Under the pieces are notes generated by a model that saw only the letters and a program-made list of their open reading frames with translations, made no database searches and had not been told where the DNA came from. Positions 1-13,100 of a DNA stretch of 64,000 nucleotides are shown one piece after another. The first letter of the stretch is position 1; each line of letters begins with the position of its first letter. A program made the translations under genes and the position numbers. The stretch comes from Anisakis pegreffii (lineage: Eukaryota; Nematoda; Chromadorea; Rhabditida; Anisakidae): NCBI GenBank assembly GCA_035041965.1, contig JAPYMA010000083.1:1-64000 (forward strand), given 5' to 3'.

Positions 1-246
1 TTAGACTAATATATGCATTTTGTAATCTCGTAATCTCATTACACCAATATATCCATTCACATGCCTCCGTATGCCACATTCAGCGATTTGATCCATGTGT
101 TATAACTTAGAAGTTTATCTATCTCTTTGTATGATTTGATAATGATTGCCTTCACGCGTTTTTTTTTTCATAGTTGAAACTCAGTTTGACTGGAACTTGA
201 GTCGTTACTTAATCAGAGAGCGCGTGGCAAAACGAGAATATTTCAA
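1..246. other. Upstream region of the SLC26 gene
   Basis: This stretch is AT-rich and holds no recognisable gene. A run of T followed by CATAG at about 163-175 could be a splice acceptor, for a 5' UTR exon or for spliced-leader addition. The frame leading into the chosen SLC26 start is closed by a TGA at 187, so coding sequence cannot extend much further 5' in that frame without another exon. Confidence 0.4.
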
Positions 247-3200
247 ATGGACTCTGCCGATACTAAGTTCCATACGCCAAGGAAGGAACGACTCGAGAAG
301 ATTGTTCGAGGTGTTCGTAATAAGCTGACATTTCGGCATCTATGGAGGACGATTCGTCGATTCCTACCAATCATCAACTGGCTACCTCAGTATGAATGGA
401 AGCGATCGTTCTTCGGTGATCTCAGTGGAGGTCTAACTATGGCTGTTTTCGCTGTACCTAGAGGTGAATTGCTTGAAATTACGGTGATCGCAGCTCAACA
501 ATCGGTTTGTGGAGCAAGATGTCTGATTATGTGCTAAATTCTATGGAAACTCTTTAGTCGAGTCCAGATAGAAGAGTAGATGATATACACGTGTTGGAAG
601 GAGGAAATTAGTTCACAATATGTCGATAAATCAAAACCTCTCGAAAGTATTTACAAATATCAACTTTTTTCAGGTATTGCGCAAGCATCGATCACAGGTG
701 TTGATCCAGTGTACGGTCTCTACACGGCTATCTTTCCCTCTTTCATGTACATATTTTTTGGAACATCGAAGCATAATTCGTTGGGTGAGCGCTCTGTTTA
801 AACCATTTGAGAAATCAAGAAGCTTATGAAAATTGCCCAAGTTCTTAATCTCTTCTCAGTGATGACTGATGTATAAATGAATTCTGAACTGAACATCGAA
901 GTATGAATGGAAGCGATTTCACCCACTATGAGAACCAGTGCATTAGACTAATATATGCATTGATCTGAATGCACGAGAATGTTATCGCTGTGAAACTTAG
1001 CTTATACAATTATTGAACGACGGGCTTCGAAATCCCTCATTACGATTTAAACAATATTTGAAGAAGTTTTGGAGAAAAACCCCTTGACATCAATCGTCTT
1101 CTAGCAGAATGCTGATACTCCAGTTGCTGATATTCTCAGTGTCCAATGCTCACAGCCACCATATTTGTCGCTTCATGTGATTATCATATCAACGCCAATT
1201 TCAGGTGGTTTCGTTGTACTATCACTGATGACCCGAGCAGCAATCGAGAAGGTCATGCTTATGCAAGCTTCTATGAATACATGGGATAACAGCACAACGG
1301 ATATCTTCAACACAACTAATCCAAATCATTTTGCCATGCCATTCGAGCCCGATGGCATGAATGAAACAGATTTTGAATTCACAAACGATGAAATCAACGC
1401 TAACGTTTGGGAAGCGTCTCAACATTCCGTAAAGCCAATAGAAGTTGCCGCAACATTGGTCTTTCTGAGTGCTTGTATTCAGGTGAATCTCATGAACTTT
1501 TTAGCTAATCCACTTGGCACTCTCTTGATCAAACACTTTTGTGTGTTGCTAGTTGATCGACTGTTATTGTGTTGCTCTGAAACGTGATGATTTTACAACG
1601 TTCTTCACAATGAATAGTCTTTTGCAATTCAATTCAAGTTGCATGTATTGTTTGAAAATGACTTATAGGAATGATGAACTAAAATTTATGGTGATTCATA
1701 TCATATGATGAATAAGCTATAGTACGAATCTTTGTGAGCGTCTAAGCAGTTAGCATTCATTTACCTTGAGTGTTCCTCATCTTAGCATATATTTTGAACT
1801 AGGGAAAAGGAAGTAAAACAGCTTTCATCTATCATTCCTGTCTTGTTTTCCTTGTATTACCGGGATATCCTGATCAACAACATCATCAAATGGTATTCTT
1901 TTAATGTTGACGTTGCAGATTTTGATGGGTATATTGAGATTCGAGCACCTTACATGTTACTTCTCTGAACAGGTCATGTCAGGTTTTGTGGTTGGTGGCT
2001 GTGTGCATGTGTTCTTTGCGCAAATCGGTGATATTTTGGGAATTCAGCTGGAGAAACGAGCTGGACCCGGCTATCTTTATTATGTTCGTTCCTTTCCCAA
2101 TTCAGATTCGATGTCGTATTTCTTCAGATGGAGTATCTTCACTGATCGTTAATTAACCTAATCAAGTTACAGTGCATAAGTTGCTATATAAATCAAAACA
2201 TTTTGGTCAAAACATTCGGGTAACTCGTTCCTAAATTACTCAATGATTGACATGGTAAATAGAACACAGTAATGATCGTGGTCTATGAAACTAAGCACGC
2301 CTGAAAATTGCTAATATATTCCCAACTTACTGGAAACATTAAGTAGAGAAACTTTAGAGGGTACAAGACTTGTTCACACATCTGAATGAGACGAAACCAG
2401 CAACTGTTACGATGAGCGCAATGTCAATCACCTTCTTACTCTTTGGCAAAGAGATTCTTCAACCATGGCTTTCGCAAATCTTCCTTTTCCCGATCCCGTA
2501 CGACCTTATACTTGTGAGTGTTCTTGAAGATTCATACTCTATCAATCCAACGGTTTAAGTAGTTTCTTGCAAATCATTTGAGTAAGACTGAAAAATTATC
2601 AATAAAACAAAATTCCCTCATCTATTTGCCGTAATATTTGCTCGACTCATAACTTATGATCAGAAATCATGATCAGAGTGAGGATCGAATGCAATTGAGC
2701 AGATTTAGATTTATGAGAAACGAACTGTTCCCAAAACTTTCAGGCAATCGTTGCCATAACAGCCACAAATTTCGCAGAACTTGCCGATCGCCATCAGATT
2801 ATCGTAGTCGGCAATATACCGACCCGATTTCCACCTCCATCGTTGCCTCGTTTCGATCTGCTCCCATCAGTTTGTATTGATGCGCTCAGTATCGCCGCAA
2901 TCGCAGTGGCCATTCATGTGACAGTGGCAAAAATTGTTGAGAAACGCTATGAATACAACATAAAATGTGGACAGGTAACAATGTCTATTCAGTTTTTTTT
3001 GGTGGGGTTTGTTATGGTTTATCGCAGTAAAATATCAAACAAAAATGAGCATATTCGTGTTATCTCTTGCTTTTTTCAATTTGCCATCAATTCAGTGATC
3101 GTCAAGAGTTTGACTTCAGTCTGCCTGCCAAATCTTCAGAAAACCTATTCCTTGACATCGCTTGATGCTTTCTAAAAACACATATGCTTTAACGTTAATA

Positions 3201-6200
3201 CCAAAATCATCTAGATTGAGTGCCCTAGAAACTAACAACAAAAAACGAAAGCTACCAAACAATAGCGTTTGATTTCAATGGAATACGTTTAGTCAGCTAC
3301 TCAACTCACAAAATCTGTACTTTGTAGATGAAAAAGAATGATTACAGGAATTTTATGCGCTTGGCTTTGTTGGCTTATTGTCTTCTCTATTTCCGGTTTT
3401 TCCGGTCACATCTGGCTTTGTCCGAACTGTAATCGGTAAAGCAGTTGGTGGATGCACCCAGGTAAAAACAGAATTTCATCCATCCTTACTGCATCAATTC
3501 CATCAGTTGTGAATGATTCTATCTCACACTCAGCTAAACATACACATATGCGAATTTTCAGCTCACTTCACTGTTCTCTGCGCTTGCCCTGGTTTCTGTT
3601 ATTCTATACATTGGACCAGCTCTCGAATATCTTCCAAAGGTTTGCCTTCAACAATCCAAAATTGTTATATCAAAAAAGTCACTTGGCACAAGGCTATTCG
3701 GTGATCAAATGTCATTTGAACTATTGTTCAAAATAAATCTGATGAAATTTTTAAAAGATTTATGCTGAGAGTAAGGAAATTTTCAGTGTGTTCTCGCCTC
3801 AATGATCATGGTTACAATGAAGTCGTATATACTGAAATTCACTGAACTTCGGAAACTTTGGCCAGTTTTTAAAATCGATTGTGTGCGTGTTTGTGAGATT
3901 TCTAAAACTTCAATATTTTTCGGGTATCGTCGATATCCACTTACATTTAGTACTGCAGTCATTGTAATCGTTATACTGTTGTTACGGTTCACCTCATTGA
4001 TTGAACGATTACAGCTGATTTGGATCATGAGTATGCTGCTAACAATTTGTTACGATATGGCTGAAGGCCTCGCATTAGCTATTGCATTCGCCCTCTTGAC
4101 GACTATTTTCCGAAATCAGTGGTTGGTAGTTGGTTAATGATAATGAATTCCCATTTTCAATTCCATCATCGGTTCAGTATTGATACGGAGCATGATAATG
4201 GCTTTGAGCATGGACATGGCCGGATTGACTGGAACATGATCTGTGAATCTATCTGGATTGAGATCGATTGGGAAGCAAAGATGAATAGCAAGATGGGACC
4301 CTTTTTTGACGGAACTCATCGTTAGAAATAGATGATGTATCATAACTTTAGAATCATGCAAAGATGTATAATGTAAATTCTTTGAGAGATATCACATTCA
4401 CCAATCTTCTAACTGGTACTGTGACATTATTTCAAGGCTTCGCTGGCATGTGTTATCAAAGAATGACGATGGCGATTTTCGTGAAACAAAGAAGAGGCAA
4501 CTTGAGTTCATCGAAGGAGACACTTGCATCTTCAGGCTGGATGGACCGCTGATCTTTACAAGTGTTGATCGATTCGTAGTGGTGATTTGTTCCTATCGAT
4601 CATTTTAATGATTCCTTTCTTGATGGATTGTGTAGGAGAGGAAGAGAGTCAATGAAACAATTTCAAGAACCTCAACAAGAGAACGACATTTCTGGCTGCT
4701 TATAATTCAAGCAGTAAAACTAATCAATCTCGAAAAAGTCACCAATATCACCAATAATGCTGTCAAATTGCAGACCCTGCGAGAGTGCGTAAAAAAATGG
4801 CGACAAAAGCACTCGCAAAGAAGTTTCGTCACAATTGAAGAAATGAATCGTCAGTGTGCGCAGGTAATGACCGAAACCACACCGATTTCCACTCTTTACA
4901 CAAAGAATTAGTATGGTATAATATACTGCTGTCAAAGTTAATAAGTTGATTTCAGTACCCCAAAATTATGAACGAGGAAACAGAAATGAATGAGATGGAA
5001 TTGGGATTTAGGGAAATATGATCATTGTTGCTTGTAGCAATAACGAGGAGACACCCGTTCTGAATTTCGATTCTTTAATTCACAAATGGACTCGAGAAAC
5101 ATGATGATAATAGTGAGTTGTGAGTTTTTGGAGATGATTTCCCTAATATATTCGCTCACTCGAAAATTTCAATCGTAACCAATAATAATGTGTTCTGAGA
5201 ATGGAACCAAGCCTATATTTCTACAATAATGTATAACGTCTATTGATCTATAGTGATCAAATGCATATCAATGAGCACCTCAGCGCTAGTTGAGAGAGCT
5301 TTAATAAAATAGCTATAGCTTCTCAACTACGCAAAAACGCCCGACAAAACATATATTTTTCTGAATGCAGAGATTCTGCTCGATCCACCGGTGTGAAGAA
5401 ATTGATAGGTTACTGGTCAAAGCTGAGAGTACGGTAGGTTTCAATGAGCTTGCCGCTATGGAACCAGAAAATAGCTATATCACCTCGCAGAGGCAGAATT
5501 TTCCGGCAAGTTTTTCATTTTTAGAAAGCCGAAATTCTGCTCGATCGAATAATGTACAAACATTGCTATGTTACTGGGCAAACTTGAGAAGACGGTAGGC
5601 TTGAATGTATCAATCCCATATTTCTATAATAATGTATAATGTCTATTGATCTGTAGTGATCAAATTCATATCATTGAGCACCTCAGCGCTAGTTGAGATA
5701 GCTTTAATAAAATAGCTATAGCTTCTCAACTATGCAAAATCGCCCGACAAAATATATATTTTTCTGAATGCAGAGATTCTGCTCGATCCACTGGTGTGAA
5801 GAAATTGATAGGTTACTGGTCAAAGCTGAGAGTACGGTAGGTTTCAATGAGCTAAACCCTATAGCATCAATGAGGTAACCCCTAAAATAACAGATGAGTT
5901 CGTTGACGAATTCGCTGGATGAACAATGTCATGGATTTTTGATTGTTCATTCATCATCATACATTAATAGTAATGACAGTTATCAATTGAAATTCATTCA
6001 GCACATGAGCATTAGTAGTTTTTCGCAGGAGTATGGAACGGAACACGAGATCGCAGAAGAAGAGCAACTTGAACGAGGAGAGTCCAATGAATCTAACAAT
6101 AAGCGAAGTTCTACATCTAATGTCGATCTTGCTCAGCGAAAACCATTAAAATACGAGTTCTCATTGGTGATTGATTGCTCCGGGTTTCCATATGTCGATT

Positions 6201-7290
6201 ATCTTGGACTGGACACCATTAAAAAGGTCTGCTCATCAGGAATGTTATGCATAGCAACATATTGTTCGCAAACTACAGAAGCGGTTAAGTTTTGAAGAAT
6301 GTTTGATGATAGTAATGTGAAGAAGTAGCGTATTTTCGAGTCGTTCGAAAATTTTGAAATTTTTTCATTGTTCTAATATTATGTTTTGCAATGCAACCGA
6401 ATCAATTGCTATACATCAGGTAATATCCGATTGGTTGATTCATTCTGCAAAAACTTCGATTCCAATGCAAATCCTCCCTCAACCTGAAAGATGACATTAC
6501 TTGCAGATGTACACGGAGTTGAGCAGGGACGGCATTGACGTCTATTTGGCTGAAGCACGAGGTTCGCGAAGTGCTCATGAATTTACTCTTATTTTCCCTT
6601 TCCGACAAAATTTCTCTTCTTTGAATCGCCATCTACTGCTTGTATTCGTCTCATGTAAACTTTCATATCAACTCGATTGTCATGAATGATTTGCTAGGTT
6701 TTGTCCCAAATCCATGCTGTTTAGCCACATATCTCCATTTACTGACGCCGTTCCGATTTTGCAATTCCACATTTTAAGAAATAGCCAGGTTACTGAACAT
6801 ACGCAAAACCAAAACGATCATGTCGATCATTATTGTATTGTCATGGTTCAGCAGTTGAACCGATTGCGATTGGTGGCATTTTCAGAAGATCTGAGGAAAA
6901 TGTTCGAGCAGACTGATTTCTACAAAGTGGTTGATCGTGCACAACTCTTCACACACCTTTCAGATGCCGTCAACGCTTCTGAGGAGAAAAGGTGAAAAAA
7001 AAACTGTCTGAACAAAAACAATCATAGAAATTGAATTTTTCAAGAAATCAAGGAAGCTCGTTCGAGAAATTAAGGGCCACCATGCCTCAAATGCGGATGT
7101 GAACCATGAAAAAATGCAATAGAAACATCTACTGACGATGAATAAATCATCAGAGCGTGACTGCATTCGAATTTTATTGCAAAAATAAAATTTCAGGAAA
7201 CAATCATCTGTCGTATTGCCGGATTCGCAACAAATCGAGCAGCAAGATTCTGAAAATGACACAAAAAGTCGTGGACGTCGTCGCGAGTGA
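247..7290 (+). CDS. SLC26-family anion transporter (sulfate permease-like) with STAS domain, 16 exons
   Basis: Predicted plasma-membrane anion exchanger or channel (sulfate, chloride, bicarbonate or oxalate class) of 790 aa. Exons: 247-463, 674-784, 1205-1482, 1919-2083, 2358-2513, 2744-2974, 3348-3461, 3562-3639, 3787-3882, 4015-4121, 4437-4575, 4636-4863, 6029-6226, 6507-6561, 6886-6991, 7197-7290. All phases close. The transmembrane core begins near residue 55 (GDLSGGLTMAVFAVPRG) and continues with DPVYGLYTAIFPSFMY. N-glycosylation sequons at N138, N145 and N162 lie in the loop usually glycosylated in this family. The STAS domain runs from about residue 540 (CIFRLDGPLIFTSVDRF) to 760, split by a charged variable insert, and includes FSLVIDCSGFPYVDYLGLD. 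The last exon is basic (SRGRRRE). The start follows an in-frame upstream stop; an extra 5' exon is possible. Two exon joins (4/5, 12/13) rest on phase and family alignment. Substrate cannot be told. Confidence 0.94.
5200..5860 (-). repeat. Decayed tandem copies of the 253-bp satellite family in SLC26 intron 12
   Basis: About 240 bp starting near 5211 recurs near 5615, at roughly 403 bp spacing. A partial third copy sits between them: the string ATTCTGCTCGATC occurs near 5368, 5533 and 5774. Read on the minus strand, the unit follows the same order of landmarks as the satellite at 61.9-64.0 kb: a CCAGTAAC block, a CATTCAG block, a TTTTGTCG block, an AGCTATAG block, then TTGATCACTATAG. It is an old relative of that satellite in opposite orientation. 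Confidence 0.8.
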
Positions 7291-8933
7291 TGAAGCAATC
7301 GTCGATTTGAAGTTGCAATTGGCTATCGGTATTTGACGGCGAGTTGGTCGTTGGTCGATTAACACGGAACTGAAGAAGCACATAATAATCCGATCCAACA
7401 TCATACACAACATTCACTCAGCTACATAAGACCTGCTGAAATAATGTGATTACCGTGAAGGCATCCTCATTTCATTTGATGAAAATGATAAACGACAAAT
7501 GACGTTTTTCGCTTTATTGACAGTAACATTGCAAGATGTTCGACATGAATTGCTTAAAAAATCTTTATTTCATCTTTGCATTTTTTGGTCAATCTCAACG
7601 CTACACGCTTTTTGATAGTCAAAAATCTAGTGATATCGAGTACAAGCCGATAACTTTAAACATTCTGATGCTATCACCTCTAGCTCTTCTTCACCAATTC
7701 TTCAAACATCAGTGGTTATAGCTGTGAAAGAAATGCGAGATGTGGTACTATTATATCGAATTCTGAGATAAATTCTCACCGACATGTCTAATCTTACTCT
7801 TGTAGATCGTTTCATATCGCTAATAATAAGTTCCAAATGATTTTTTTGAACGTTTCTGATAGGTGTTCAGTTCACGTTGATAGCAGCAGTTGAAGTGTAA
7901 GTACTGTTCTTAATTTCTCTGCATGTGTATATGTATCAGAATTTTATATCTAGTAAGCTAAGTAACAATAGATGTTCTCCTTACGTAACTTCAGCGCTAA
8001 AAAATTTGTGTTTTAGTGATTCTAGTTCGATTTCACCCGATTCAAATTGCATTATGCGCGTTCAACTGAAGCGATTAACTGAAATGCTTCCGGTCTTCAA
8101 TCCTATTCGTTTCCAGTCGTCGTCGTCGTCAATTGACATAGTTTTCAAATTCACTTACTCATATCAAGTCTCAGCTTTCATGCGTTGAATAATTCAACTA
8201 CGTTCATATTATATGACAAATGTGAGAAAGTCTCATGCTCATCGTATTACTTCATACTAAATTAACTTACGTAACTGTTCAATGACTACTATGCACATTT
8301 CCATTTACAGTTTCATCTGTTATTCCCACAAATTACTAATATTGTCACAAATGCTTCCTTCCGTATGAATAATTCATCGAGAGAAACAAATATCACAAAA
8401 ACACATTCCATGCTCATTCCATTTACAACCATTCACATAATGAATTCCTCATAGGAACATGTTAGTGACAACTTTTCATATTCACTCTCATTTACACGCA
8501 AAAAAAGCGAGCACATTTATTTGTTTAGGAAAGCACTGCATATGAAGGAATATTATGTAGCTGAATCAACATTCCGAAGCCACTCGAAACATCACTAAAT
8601 CAGAATGAATTATTCAAGATATCCGGACAAAGATGTCTGGACACACCATTGATAGCAGTACAATTGTTCAGTAGCAATTAACATCGTTACTCAGAACATC
8701 CCTCGCATACTTATGCATCTATCTATATTGCGAAACGATCTATTTCGCATATGCAGTAAGCAGATGTTCATTATCTTTCATTAAGAATTTGTTTACAAGA
8801 GAATTGTGTGTTATTATATCAGTAGCGATGTTATTAGCTAATTGTAAATAATGTTAATATCTGAATGCTTTGTTCTTCGTATCAGACCAGATTAAACTGA
8901 CAATTTTGCTGTCATCGCATGCTCTTCAATAAA
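7291..8933. other. Spacer downstream of the SLC26 gene
   Basis: AT-rich sequence with no recognised gene or domain on either strand. Short open frames at 7536-7721 and 7925-8188 lack splice context, family resemblance or coding character, so I do not call them genes. Confidence 0.4.
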
Positions 8934-9007
8934 CTATTCTTTGACCACAAGCACACTTCCGCCAACGTCTTCTTCGGCGTTTCCGTACAACTCAACAACA
9001 CAACAAT
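8934..9007 (-). CDS. Candidate terminal exon, faintly immunoglobulin-like (unassigned)
   Basis: On the minus strand a strong acceptor (TTGCGTTTCAG) precedes 24 open codons ending in TAG. They include VELYGNAEEDVGGSVLVV, which resembles the F-G strand end of an I-set immunoglobulin domain. I found no upstream exon with the rest of such a domain, and 24 codons can be open by chance. Treat it as a lead. Confidence 0.18.
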
Positions 9008-10061
9008 CTGAAACGCAATAAACACCGTGCTGAAACTACTACTAGCCCTGACTCATGCTGATAATAAACTGATAGAAAATCCATTTTCCAATTGATTAAA
9101 CTGATGGGCAGCTAGCTGTTTTGATAGGTTGATGGCCAATTTTAGCCCTTTGAGACACATTGTCACCAGAGTGATGAGGCGAACAACTATTTATAGTTTC
9201 ATAAAACGAATGCTTTATTCGTTATGTTGTCACATTTGCATACTTCATTCATTGGATTTCACGACGACATCGTAACAGAATTAAATTAACTTCTGTGATC
9301 AATGCAATAGAGCAAAATTTGATCCCTGATTGAACACTTTAGGCAAACGATAGCTTCATAATCGTTCTCATTTACAAATAAAGGATATTGTTTTCCTCAT
9401 CACAGTTCATTAACATATCCACTATACGGGTGAGTGGTTGCGTAAATAAACTCTTGATGCGCAACTCATATCCGTTCAAATTGCTGATAATCTTCGTATC
9501 ACATCTTATTTAACATCAAAATTCGAATAATCTGCCTCAAAATCGTGATTTTAACCAGGCTCATTCATTACCTAAAAAAACTGGTTTGGCTGAATAAATT
9601 CTAAGTTTTGAAATGTCATTCAATTTTTGTGGCCACCATCTTTTTTGACAATTAAGGATTTCTTCGTAGAAATTAATATTTGATGAGTTGGCATTTATAG
9701 ATGGATTGCGTCTAGTCAAAAACCTCAGGCAGATAAGGAGACTTGAGCTTGCAAATATAATGTAAAATGGAATAACGACTGAAGAACGAAGACACATGAA
9801 AGTCTGAAAAACCGATTCATTCTTGATGACCTTAACGCATTTTTCATCGCTTAAATGGCATTTTTAAGAGTGTTTTTTCACCAATTTTCTTGGTGACACA
9901 ATTCGAGATACTTATTGAAAAGGTCAAATATTAATTCTACCGTTATTCCGCTCGTCACCTTTTTGGCTGTATCGCTTTGTGCCGCAGTCAGTTAAGAATT
10001 CACTCCACTTCGGATTTCATATAAAAAGCTCATTTCTCACCTCATCATTCAGATTTTGCAG
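9008..10061. other. Spacer, nothing recognised
   Basis: AT-rich sequence. An open frame on the minus strand at 9561-9797 shows no family resemblance and is not called. Confidence 0.4.
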
Positions 10062-10179
10062 ATTTTCTTAGATTCGAAACTGACAAGTTCAGTCATCAAA
10101 CGTTTTCAGTTGTGTAGTTTCAAAAACCTATCTGCAGAAGATCAGGTGATTTTGATTTGCGGTTACGGCAGACCTAATG
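10062..10179 (+). pseudogene. Nuclear-hormone-receptor-like ligand-binding-domain exon
   Basis: An exon-like segment lies between TTTTGCAG and GTAAGC. It encodes a stretch containing FKNLSAEDQVILICG. Nuclear receptor ligand-binding domains carry the helix 3-4 signature F-x2-L-x2-(E/H)DQ-(V/I)-x-L-(L/I)-x2-G, which this matches closely. The residues before it (SSVIKRF) sit where the family has a V-I-(D/E)-W-A-K type motif, with the W-A-K lost. No DNA-binding domain was found nearby. The piece may be a pseudogene relic or one exon of a very divergent receptor; a second possible piece lies at 11708-12010. Confidence 0.35.
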
Positions 10180-13100
10180 GTAAGCTCATTCAGATGATGA
10201 TGTGCTCAACGCATGACCAGGATATTAGACGAAGTGAATGCAAATTACATTGAAGCTCACGATTGAAGTTTAGTGAAAAGTCTCGGTAAGGTGAATAGTC
10301 ATTAAATCATGTATTTGTTATGTAGCAATCAAAAGAGTGGATCAGTTAGTGCGTTCGTAAGCAGTATGGATGGATTAGCTTTGAAATGCTCTAAGTGAAT
10401 GCTCGGTTTTTTGATGTGAATATGAACGCACGAGAATTAAGGACACGCAAACAGTCGTATCAATTATTCATTTGCAATCCACACACTTCTGAATGACAAA
10501 AATGGATCTGAAAGTTAAGTCGCCGTAGTCTCTTAGTATTGATCAAAAACAGACAACCATCTGTGCATAACATTAACTCGAACAGCATCCTATGGCAAGT
10601 TCCGTAGAACAGTTCCGTTGTTTCACTCACATCTGTCTATCTTAATTCCGTCTTTTGCATCAACTTCACCAAATAAGCTATTTGTGTTTGTTTTGTCTTC
10701 ATGACGAAGAATCTCTTCTGAAGTGCTGCTCGTTTAGCTAACGCGCATAAGCTAACTTGCGACACGCCAAATGTGTAGATATTGCTGAAATAACTGTTGA
10801 AAATTATCATATTTTCGAGTGTTTTCATCAAGTAGTTGGAAAATTATCTTTCCAACTATTCAATTGGCAACAGTTTCTATCTTTTCAACTCATTTTTTCC
10901 GTTGAAAATGCATTCAGCATTCACAAATGTTTCTATTATACGATTCCGCAATACGTATCATCTGCGGAATTCCCAAAATTTGCTTCTGGTTTCTTTTGTC
11001 CTCATCTAATCGTTTGCATAACCGAATCTAATTGTTAAGGTTTTCGGCTCTGATATCGATTCAGGGCCGCAATTGATCGACAGATCTGAACAGAAATGAA
11101 ATTCTTCCTTTCACTCAATCAGCTTTGGCCTCAGGCGAGGTAGACCGTTCAGGGCGCTGCTAAAAGATCTTGTTCATATTCCTGAATACTTCAGCCATCC
11201 ATTTATTTATTCAATAGATGTGAATATAATAATATATTTTATCTAGAAACGTTCACATTCATCAAATAATGAAGAAATTTTGTAAATTTCTCACCAATTC
11301 ACTGCAAAATGATGCATTTTGGCTTTTGCTTCATTATGTCATCCTCAGATGACACTCCATGTAGGTCGAACGAAAACAGGTGCTAGCTTATGCTTTTGGC
11401 GTTTGAAGTTGAGCGCATACGTGAAAGAATGCAGAAGATCTCCGCGTAAAAATAGATGCTCATGAATCTTTTTATGTTATGAATGCATGAGTATGGATAC
11501 TTCCGGGATATTGCTGTCTGGCAAAAGCTTTGCTTCCTGTTAGACGACGTCGTCGTCGTCAATGTTATTGCTTGCTTCTTGAAACGTCGTCATCGTTTGC
11601 AATCATAACTATGTCATGTCTTTCAGTGAAACTCAATCTCAACACTAACAATAGAATATTGATAGTGTGATCAATGAATCGGATGTGCATTTATCTGATA
11701 TCGCAGACCTCTTGAAAATTACTCCGCATTCATGCGCATCGAACTTCCTTTCCTTGATCCTGCGCATGGATAATCTGCAATTTGTATTCTCAAAATTTGT
11801 TGTTTTATTTGCTCTCGCTGATCATATCACTATCACCATCGCTTCAGCCATCTACACATATGAATTTCAAAATTTGCAAAACGTATCGAATATCATGCCT
11901 AAAAAAGAGTACATTCTCATTGATATCCTACGATTCAGTAGCTCGATACCGATATTTCGCTCATCTCACGGCTCATCATTTCAATTCATTTGGACACAGT
12001 TCAGTTTTTGATTAAGATGGAATGACGACCCCATTTGAGTTCGTCAAGCATTTAATCTAGGTAGGTTCTGTGTCTGCTGAAAAGCGTTTTAACGGTGTTT
12101 TGCAGTCAAGCATTGCAGTCATTTTGCAGTTTCTATGAATTTTTTATGTAAACTGATCTGAAGTGAGTTTCGAATGGTCTCTTAAGATCTTAAGAAATTC
12201 ATCAGTGTCGAATTTCAATGGCGATTCGCTATTACCACAATGAGTTAGATGGTTGATGCACGCGCACAATGCGTTTCGTTTCACATGATGTAGAATTGAA
12301 TGTTTGCTCCTTTGCTCATTTCCAGTTAAATGCACATTTGCGGTCAGTTAAACACGTTCATAATCGTACGCACCTCTGCTGAGATATAAACACACATAAG
12401 CACATGTCCTGCAGCTTGAAGAAGTTTTTTTTTGGAGAAATCTAATATCTATCACTGTCCGTTAAGGCGAATTCACGCTTGATCTGCGTTCATCAAATTT
12501 GCCATCATGACTATTCGCGGAAGTACAATGTTAAGGAAACCGTTGCAGAGCATCTCTAATGATTCGTTTTAAATCGGTTGAAAAAAAGCGGTTCTGGCGA
12601 TTCTGATAAGAACTGATACTCAGTAACGTTGATATTCAGCACGACGCTAGCTGCTACTGATGTATGTCTAATATGTTCTCGAGCTGACGATAAGTGCTTG
12701 AAAGGAGTTAGTAATCGAAAATGACTGATTTTTTGGAATTGCTATGGATAAAGAATTAAGTTCCGTTAATTAGATTTATCACGATATGCGCTTGGGATAA
12801 TTTTTTTTTCTTTGGAACTGCTGTGAATAAAAAAAAACTGAAAATTTTCACCAGTTTATAATATTAACGGACAATCGAATCAATGAAACAAATAAGAGAT
12901 TTTTAATTGAAAAAATGTGCTCAGCGGCAAGACGGTGTCAACCTATCGATTAAGGCAGTGATTTTGCAAGAGTTGTGTAAGCATCATTTTTCATTCTTCA
13001 TTGAATTTGGCGACTGTTTAAGGCATAAAAATGCTAACTTTCGCAGTTCGCGCGATCAAATTTGGTAGAATGTGCGCTTTGGGCAAGTTTTTTTCAAGAC

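Noticed and set aside
4134..4361. Open frames on both strands within SLC26 intron 10
   Set aside because: The intron boundaries on either side are fixed by phase and by the family alignment, so these are intronic noise.
4956..5021. An extra SLC26 exon after exon 12 (YPKIMNEETEMNEMELGFREI)
   Set aside because: It follows a good acceptor but runs into a TGA with no GT donor before it; exon 12 joins exon 13 in phase without it.
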